Part shown: piece by piece, positions 57,536-64,000 of the stretch
Layout: each line of letters opens with the position of its first letter
How positions within the stretch are numbered: position 1 is the first letter of the stretch
Origin: Bolinopsis microptera
Taxonomy: Eukaryota > Ctenophora > Tentaculata > Lobata > Bolinopsidae
Length of the DNA stretch: 64,000 nt
Direction of reading: 5' to 3'
Assembly (NCBI RefSeq): GCF_026151205.1
Contig: NC_087078.1
Location: forward strand, 10,182,675 to 10,246,674
Notes under the pieces: model-generated
Told to the model about the DNA's origin: nothing
The model's database searches: none
What the model saw: only the letters and a program-made list of their open reading frames with translations
Position numbers and translations under genes: made by a program

Positions 57536-58793
57536 CTATCTGAACACTGAACACTCAACTCCATAATAATATAATAATATGTACGTCATGAACTTCAAAC
57601 TTGGATGATGTGAATTTCGGAAAACTATTCAGATTCAGATTAAACAAGAATTCGCTACAATGAGCAAATATTTATTTGGGCATGCTCTACATCATTTGAT
57701 AAATGTTTTTGTTCATTATTTTGTTTGATTATAATTTAAAACATTATAACTACTGTGTCTGTATTTTTGAAAAGTCAAACCCGTATAGCAATACAGCATT
57801 AAATATGGTTAGAATGATAAAGCAAACATTATAACATTTTCTCTGAGTAATACACCCACCAAAATATGATCCCCAGCACTATTAGAGGAATTTGCGATGT
57901 CAATTAAAAGCTATCAAATTTAATGAAAAGTTATGGTTAAACAGTACTAGACCTGCACCATCTTATAGAATTTGATTGAAAGATCAAAAATTAAGTAAAT
58001 AAGTTTTAATAAATATGGCAAATACACGATAAACATAGATCATAAAAACTCCAAAAAATTGAGCATAATAAAAACTGTGAGACATACTTAGGCTTAGCAT
58101 CTTATTTCATAGTTTTAGAATAAACCATAGCAGCTATAAATCTATAAAATGATAATTATTATTAACATAATATTTACTGACGAGTATAATGTCAACCCCT
58201 TTCAATTTAACCTTGTTTTTAACAGCATCAGACAATGTACAAAGGCGAAGGTTATTTTATCTTTTATACACTGAACACTCTAATATTAGTCTTAGTAAAA
58301 ACCGCAAATCGAACGAGAAACAATTTGAAACTGTCAAGTATCATTTATCAATTATGAGACCAATTTTATTAGTTCATCTAAAATCAAATAATTATTTTCT
58401 TATCCGACAACATTCCCAAAGTGACATAGCAGCGATGGTTCACTACAAACTAACACTAACTGTCTGATTCAAACAAGTATTCCGTGTCCCAAACACTCTA
58501 CACAGCTTACATATTGTCACTCAAAATGTCCGTAATATGATGATAAAGCCGACTTAACTTAGGACCTATTAAAAAAGATATTGCAATTGGCAACCCACTG
58601 AACATTGTCGGGTAAGAAATATCGAGAAATTATAAACTTAATAGTTAGTTCAAATTACAGTGATGTTAGTCATTGAGTATAAAGTAAATAATATAAGGAA
58701 GCTCCAACTTATAAGTCAAGCAAAAACGTGAGCCCCAAAATCCAGCTTACATGTCCGCAACAAAATCCATTTCTGCACTAACTGACAATCCGT
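57536..58793. other. Intergenic region
   Basis: Very AT-rich and without supported exons or clear repeats. It lies between the 3' ends of two convergent genes. Confidence 0.5.
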
Positions 58794-59904
58794 TCAGATC
58801 TCCAGGACAACAACCTCCTTTTCCTCCTTCTCTTTAATTTGTGTAACACCCGTAACTTCAATAGTGGCACCCTCCGTTTCAGTCAGGACCTCTTGGAGTG
58901 TCTCACTTGTAACCAACAACAGAGAGTCTCTGAGGACGAGAGGTATCGGCTGGAGGACCACAGGGGATATAACCACCGTGTCATCTTCTTTGTCATCAGG
59001 AGTAGGGGCTTCACTGAAACTTGTGTTAATCTTGACACAAACAGGACAACAGCTCCCATCTTCTGGTGACTTGGACTTGGTGTGCCAGTACTGGTAGCAG
59101 GAGGTGTGGAAGAGATGGAAGCAGGTGAGGGGAGTCACGAGGGAGGGGGGAGTCACGTGTGAGGGCGAGGTCACGAGGGACCAGTCTGTGAGCTCCGTGT
59201 GGCAGATCTTACAGTCCGCCTGAAGTTATGTTGTTGTTTACTTTATTTATAGAGCGATCTATCATGCTGCATCGAAAGTGATTATAGAATTAAATTATTA
59301 CATAATAATAATGCGTATTCCATTAACATTAAGAAAACGAATTAAAATTATACTATTAACATATTCATTTGATATAATACATTAATCCTATTGAATTCCA
59401 AAGGTCGATCAAGCACAATGCACGGTCTAACCCTAAAAACTGTTAAAATTAAATTATTTGAGATATTTGAAAGTGTTTACCTGTCTCTTGCCACGAAGAG
59501 ATGGTCGAGAGTTGCGTCTAGCATTAGACCAGTACTTATCAGAATATTCAACCTCCATTTCATTGTAACAATCCCTAGCTCTGTTCAATGACAGTAGCTT
59601 CCTCCTCCTCTCGAACCTAGAAATTAGAACTTTTTAGTTGAAGAAAAACGAGGATATTAGTTATCTGAATCTAAAAGTTAGCAATTAATGGACCTAATTC
59701 GACAATATCAGGATTCAGGATCACAGTTGTTCCTAATTCCCCTCACCTCTGATCAGCAATGATCTCCTCCCTGAACCAGGCACTATACAGGGGAGAAGAC
59801 TCCACATCCCCGGAGTTGCGGCGGTAGTACTTAGCAATAACACCAGCCCGGGTACACTGGGACCTGATGGCAGGTGGCGCTGACTCCACGTCAGGGGAGG
59901 TCAT
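58794..59904 (-). CDS. RING-H2 finger protein
   Basis: Three exons in phase: 59904-59747, 59616-59481 and 59219-58794, for about 239 residues. The last exon opens with DCKICHTELTDW and continues with TCFHLFHTSC and CCPVC, a C-x2-C ... C-x-H-x2-H-x2-C ... C-x2-C RING-H2 pattern expected to bind two zincs and recruit an E2 enzyme. The N-terminal part is charged (YYRRNSGDVESSPLYSAWFR), and the C-terminus is acidic and ends in EVVVLEI. TTCCTATAG just before the ATG is a good acceptor, so an upstream exon is likely and the N-terminus may be longer. I cannot name the orthologue. Confidence 0.75.
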
Positions 59905-60789
59905 CCTTCCTATAGGAACAAGGTTAGACGTTTTATTTACTGTTGTGCCATTATATTGTGGACATTCAAGAGATTATTTAAAAATGACTTTGGTTTCTTG
60001 GATACTGCCCGGATGGAAGTATCCAATGGTGAAAAATGGTGAAAAATGGTGTAAAATGGTGAAAATTGGTGATTGATTTTTATGGTGAATCAGGTTTCAA
60101 ATTGTAACATTTTGCCATTTTTCGCCATTTTTAACCATTTTTTTGATGACTATTATATTAATTGCGTTCTAGTTTTCGTTTTAACCTGGAGTTATCAGTA
60201 TCACTCCATTTGTTGCTTATTAACTCAGATTTTGAGGACATAAAGAAATAATTAAACAAGTGTAGTAACCTACACTTACTTCATTAACTTTAAAGTAAGT
60301 GTAGGTTTTACAATTCGGAAACTCGATTAACCAAAACTATCAATCGTGCCATTTTTCATAAAAAATAGTGAACACTGAACATGGTGAGATAGGTACATTG
60401 AAAATGGTAACTTTAAATGAAAATGGTGCAGTGAGAAAGATACATTGATACAGGAAACTTTTGGTAAACATGGCGAGTAAGGTAAATCAAAATCGGTTAC
60501 TTTATAGTGAACATGGCGAGTAAGATACATCATATCTAGTAACTTTCAAATTATTACGCTCTAGTAGTGTAATTTTGACACAATAGCTATTTGCGAAACT
60601 GATTACGGGGGGATTTCAAACAGATACAACCACGACGATGCTCCAATACTTAATGTCAATAAAGGTACCAAATCATAATGTCTCACCATCTTAACATCTT
60701 ATCAAGAACTGAACAACATCTTGCAGTAGTGGTCCACTGCCAATTTAGTTTCTCACCGTAGTGGATTCTAATATTTCTTGTAGGATCAC
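59905..60789. other. Intergenic region with short ATGGTG-type repeats
   Basis: AAAATGGTGA repeats at about 60025-60075. At 60340-60540 there are degenerate repeats sharing GAACATGGCGAGTAAGRTACAT. An inverted pair AGTGTAGGTT...ACCTACACTTA lies at about 60260-60308. No gene is seen beyond a possible 5' exon of the RING gene. Confidence 0.5.
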
Positions 60790-62139
60790 TCATTTTTCTT
60801 GCAGCATTAGAGCTCTGTGAACATTTGAATCATTTCTCCTCAGTGTGAGTTCTCTTGTGTCTAGTAAGATGCATTGCTTGTCTTGCAGCATATATAAACA
60901 CTCAGAAAATTTGAAGGGTTTCTCACCTGAGTGAGTTATCATATGTCTAATAAGATCACCTGCTTGTTTTGTAGCAAATGAACACTCAGAGCACTTGAAG
61001 GGTTTTTCACCTGAGTGAGTTCTCATATGTACAGTAAGATGACCTGGTTGTCTTGCAGCATATGAACACTCAGAACACTTGAAGGGTTTCTCACCTGAGT
61101 GGGTTCTCATATGTACCGTAAGATTACATGCTTGTTTTGTAGCAAATGAACACTCTGAACACTTGAAGGGTTTTTCACCTGAGTGAGTTCTCATATGTAC
61201 AGTAAGATGACCTGGTTGTCTTGCAGCATATGAACACTCAGAACACATGAAGGGTTTCTCACCTGAGTGAGTTCTCATATGTACCGTAAGATTACATGCT
61301 TGTTTTGCAGCAAATGAACACTCTGAACACTTGAAGGGTTTCTCACCTGAGTGAGTTCTCATATGTACAGTAAGATGACCTGGTTGTCTTGCAGCATATG
61401 AACACTCAGAACACATGAAGGGTTTCTCACCTGAGTGAGTTCTCATATGTACCGTAAGATTACATGCTTGTTTTGCAGCAAATGAACACTCTGAACACTT
61501 GAAGGGTTTCTCACCTGAGTGAGTTCTCATATGTACAGTAAGATGACCTGGTTGTCTTGCAGCATATGAACACTCAGAACACATGAAGGGTTTCTCACCT
61601 GAGTGAGTTCTCATATGTACCGTAAGATTACATGCTTGTTTTGCAGCAAATGAACACTCTGAACACTTGAAGAGTTTCTCACCTGAGTGAATCTTTTGAT
61701 GTTCTTTAAGTATTCTCCAATATGCCGCACTGAATGTACACTGTGAACACCCAAATGGTCGCACAGGCGGGCTCTCACTAGGAGACAGAACTAATGTCCT
61801 CTGAAGATCTGTTCCAGTCAAGTTATCTGAAGTATCAAAGTAGTCAGGTACTTCTGGGCTGCTATGATCATGGTGCTGCTTTACATGTTCTATTAACTGA
61901 GTGTCTGAGTAAACATGTTCAGCACAAACCTTGCATATAAAAATAGATGGTTTATCTGATTCAGATGTAAGTTCTTGTTTTATTGTACAATTTGATATTG
62001 TTTTATGTTCTTTGATGTGCTCAACAAAGTAGTCTTCTGAAAAGTAATGTGCTCCACACATTGGGCAGAGGAAACCGTTTGACTTTTCTGGGATCTCCAC
62101 TTGTTCTGATTTGATCTCTTGTTTACAGTCTTTAGACAT
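60790..62139 (-). CDS. C2H2 zinc-finger protein with amplified two-finger unit
   Basis: A single exon of 449 residues. Two N-terminal fingers (CPMCGAHYF, CKVCAEHVY) and a linker come first, then a third finger (CSQCTFSAAYW) and nine tandem fingers joined by HSGEKPF linkers. The array alternates two finger types, SFAAKQACNLTVH and SYAARQPGHLTVH, as a 168-bp unit in about four near-identical copies. Expected role: sequence-specific DNA binding in the nucleus. After the HMITHSGEKPFK linker the next finger has Phe for the first zinc Cys pair partner (FKFSEC), and an extra AT (TTATATATGC for TCATATGC) shifts the frame. The last 45 residues are therefore out-of-frame finger sequence. Confidence 0.9.
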   Translation of the reverse strand: MSKDCKQEIKSEQVEIPEKSNGFLCPMCGAHYFSEDYFVEHIKEHKTISNCTIKQELTSESDKPSIFICKVCAEHVYSDTQLIEHVKQHHDHSSPEVPDYFDTSDNLTGTDLQRTLVLSPSESPPVRPFGCSQCTFSAAYWRILKEHQKIHSGEKLFKCSECSFAAKQACNLTVHMRTHSGEKPFMCSECSYAARQPGHLTVHMRTHSGEKPFKCSECSFAAKQACNLTVHMRTHSGEKPFMCSECSYAARQPGHLTVHMRTHSGEKPFKCSECSFAAKQACNLTVHMRTHSGEKPFMCSECSYAARQPGHLTVHMRTHSGEKPFKCSECSFATKQACNLTVHMRTHSGEKPFKCSECSYAARQPGHLTVHMRTHSGEKPFKCSECSFATKQAGDLIRHMITHSGEKPFKFSECLYMLQDKQCILLDTRELTLRRNDSNVHRALMLQEK

Positions 62140-62632
62140 TCTGAGGTATTGAAATATAAGAGGTATATAAAGTACATTTATTTAAAATTCGATCGTGAAG
62201 GAATTTGGCATTAATAACGTGCCTTATCCAATGAAAATTAAAAATATTTGCCCAGTTCAACCACCGGGACAGAATCCCAAAATTTATAATCTTATTTCAT
62301 TAACTAAAGTCTCTAATTTTAGAAACGATGACTCAAGCTCAAACGTTTATTATATTCGAAAGAAACAACCAAGCTAAAATAATAGTTATAGTAACATAAA
62401 ATTAAAACTTACTAATATTCACACCACATGATCAAAGCACATAAATTATTAACAATGTAAATTATCACATTTAAACGTTAACTTTAAAAAAAAACTGTTT
62501 GTAATATATGATATCATACTCAATACAATAATATCAATAATAACTTATCCCCGAATTTACAAATTCAACAAAATACTGCACATGATCGAAATGAAATTTC
62601 GCAGAAAGGACTACAATTCAAGTTGTTAAGAT
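62140..62632. other. Intergenic region
   Basis: Between the zinc-finger gene start and the 3' end of the PDE12-like gene. No gene is supported. Confidence 0.5.
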
Positions 62633-64000
62633 CTAAACAGTACCTCCAAGTAAGATATCAGATATAATGGGAAGATGATCAGAGGGGAATATAGCACTAG
62701 GACATCCCTCACTTTTCTCCAGATCAGACAGATTTGGAGATGCAATCACGTGACCAGCCTGACAAATTAGAAAAAGGTATTTAAAGTATAAAATCACGAT
62801 CTCTACGATATGCGACAAGATTAACGCCATCTTAGGCCGCGAGGAGAGTGATGACTCCTTGGACTAATTTAAATATATTCCTTCTTTAACGTCCTCAATA
62901 AATTTATTTGATTATAGTTGTGAAAATAGTTCTGATGTAAAATCCAAATATTAGCTTATATCTTTTTAAGACGAGAACATCAGAACAAGATAGTATTAAG
63001 TGAGAATTTATTTGTAATCATTATGATCAAAAGAGATTATTATAGCTTTAACAACTTACCGTTAAATTTTCGTCACACACGATATAATCAATAACGTCTT
63101 TAAAGTCAGCAGTATAGTTTGTGTAGTTTGGTTCACCCCGGGCCTGAGTAAGTTTTAAAGGATTCCGAACATTTTTATGCAAGAAGTTTTACAATTCGTC
63201 CCCATTCTCGACCTGGATTGATATGTATATAATAAATATAATAATAAAATTTGGTAGCTTAAACACAAACTCTAAGCCCAGTGGATAAACCACAAAACTT
63301 ATGCTCTATTGTGTGAAACAAAGATACTAGATCAAGATAACTATCAAGGAGTGTATGCATAGCTATAGGACATAAAAAGTTTTGGAACGAAGATGACATG
63401 CTTATGAAGCGAGCTAACAGTCTAATTGCTAATAAGTTCAAAAAGATCATGACATTAAAGGTTGCATCCTAAACAGTTAAAGCAAATAACATAAAGTTAT
63501 ATTGTCAATTAATCGCTCAAGCCATAACTTTTCTTAAACAGGTGAGTTTTTAATAATGTTTTGAACAGATCAACATCAGAACAAGTCTTAATTTCAATTG
63601 GTATAGGTAGTTGGTTCCAGATTTTCGGAGCAACAGTCTGAAACGCTCTATAATGGTGTGTTGTGAAAAATGTTCCGATGAAGTAAACCACTTGAACTAT
63701 AAGCAAAACAGCCTAACCTGTATTGCAGTACAACACAATATATAAAATACAATTAGTAACTGAGAATAAGAATACTTCAGATACCTGTGAGACCACTCCA
63801 TCAGTGAGATAAGCATGAACTAAACTGGTTGTCTGAGAGTTCATATCACCACAAATAACCACACTGACACCCTCACCCTGCTTCTGATAAACCTCCCTAA
63901 CAGCCTGGATCTTGCTACACAGGGCGTGTATGTGGAACAGTGCTATTATGTGGTATTTAGGATTCCAGTACAGATGTGTGTTGCCAACTATTACTAGTTT
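62633..64000 (-). CDS. EEP-family phosphodiesterase (PDE12-like), 3' part
   Basis: Three 3' exons in phase: 63785 to beyond 64000 (72 codons visible), 63143-63060 and 62758-62633. The first has GNTHLYWNPKYHIIALFHIHAL and the catalytic VVICGDMNS; the second has YTADFKDVIDYIV; the last has FPSDHLPIISDI and the stop. These are the endonuclease-exonuclease-phosphatase fold motifs of the CCR4/Angel/PDE12 group. NTHLYWNP and the closeness of SDH to the C-terminus favour PDE12, a mitochondrial 2'-phosphodiesterase that trims poly(A) and degrades 2-5A. Angel is the alternative. The N-terminal part is outside the window. Confidence 0.82.
63509..63706 (-). pseudogene. Non-LTR retrotransposon remnant, C-terminal end
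   Basis: HYRAFQTVAPKIWNQLPIPI, then FKTLLKTHLFKKSYGL, is the conserved C-terminal end of many non-LTR RT ORFs. It is isolated, without an RT domain, inside an intron of the PDE12-like gene, so it is a truncated fossil. Confidence 0.8.

Overview
The window is nuclear DNA of an animal: AT-rich, with short GT-AG introns, intronless genes interspersed, and many transposon remnants. The broken receptor at 5.2-14.4 kb has many LDL-receptor class A modules ahead of a relaxin-receptor-like seven-helix domain. Such proteins (the GRL101-like group) are best known to me from cnidarians, and PCLAF and a RanGAP1 C-terminal domain also point to Metazoa. A cnidarian or another early-branching animal is my best guess, but the sequence does not prove it. 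All gene models were built by eye from splice sites and reading-frame phase.

Layout. 0-5 kb: a 3.4-kb foldback repeat with 1.4-kb arms, two copies of a TTAGGG-rich element and two copies of a tiny TTAC...GTAA element. 5.2-14.4 kb: the LDLa-GPCR pseudogene, split by a 4.9-kb inverted array of a 474-bp satellite with a 13-bp target duplication. 15.0-17.6 kb: an intact non-LTR reverse transcriptase ORF. 17.6-26.7 kb: mostly repeats, short elements, pyrimidine tracts and a decayed secreted lectin-like gene. 26.7-33.3 kb: an unrecognised multi-exon gene on the minus strand whose introns hold a 61-copy minisatellite, a 365-bp tandem repeat and an antisense tRNA-Ile.

34.3-40.3 kb: the most striking locus. 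A 13-exon minus-strand gene encodes about 1200 residues in this order: RanGAP1 leucine-rich GAP domain, acidic linker, FG repeats, two Ran-binding domains, a RanBP2-type zinc finger, more FxFG repeats, and the RanGAP1 C-terminal SUMO-acceptor domain. It looks like a RanGAP1 into which the Ran-binding, zinc-finger and FG modules of RanBP2/Nup358 have been inserted. In vertebrates these parts lie on two proteins joined through SUMO; here they would form one polypeptide.

41.6-64 kb: a mostly gene-dense stretch. It holds PCLAF (PCNA clamp-associated factor, with a TTAA-flanked 727-bp palindrome in an intron), two tandem genes for small secreted cysteine-rich proteins, HYPK, GINS2, a hAT-type non-autonomous element with an 8-bp target duplication, TTC27, an intronless unknown gene divergent from TTC27, a RING-finger gene, a C2H2 zinc-finger gene whose last finger is frameshifted, and the 3' part of a PDE12-like phosphodiesterase that runs off the right edge. 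PCLAF and GINS2 both act at replication forks, but nothing in the sequence shows co-regulation.
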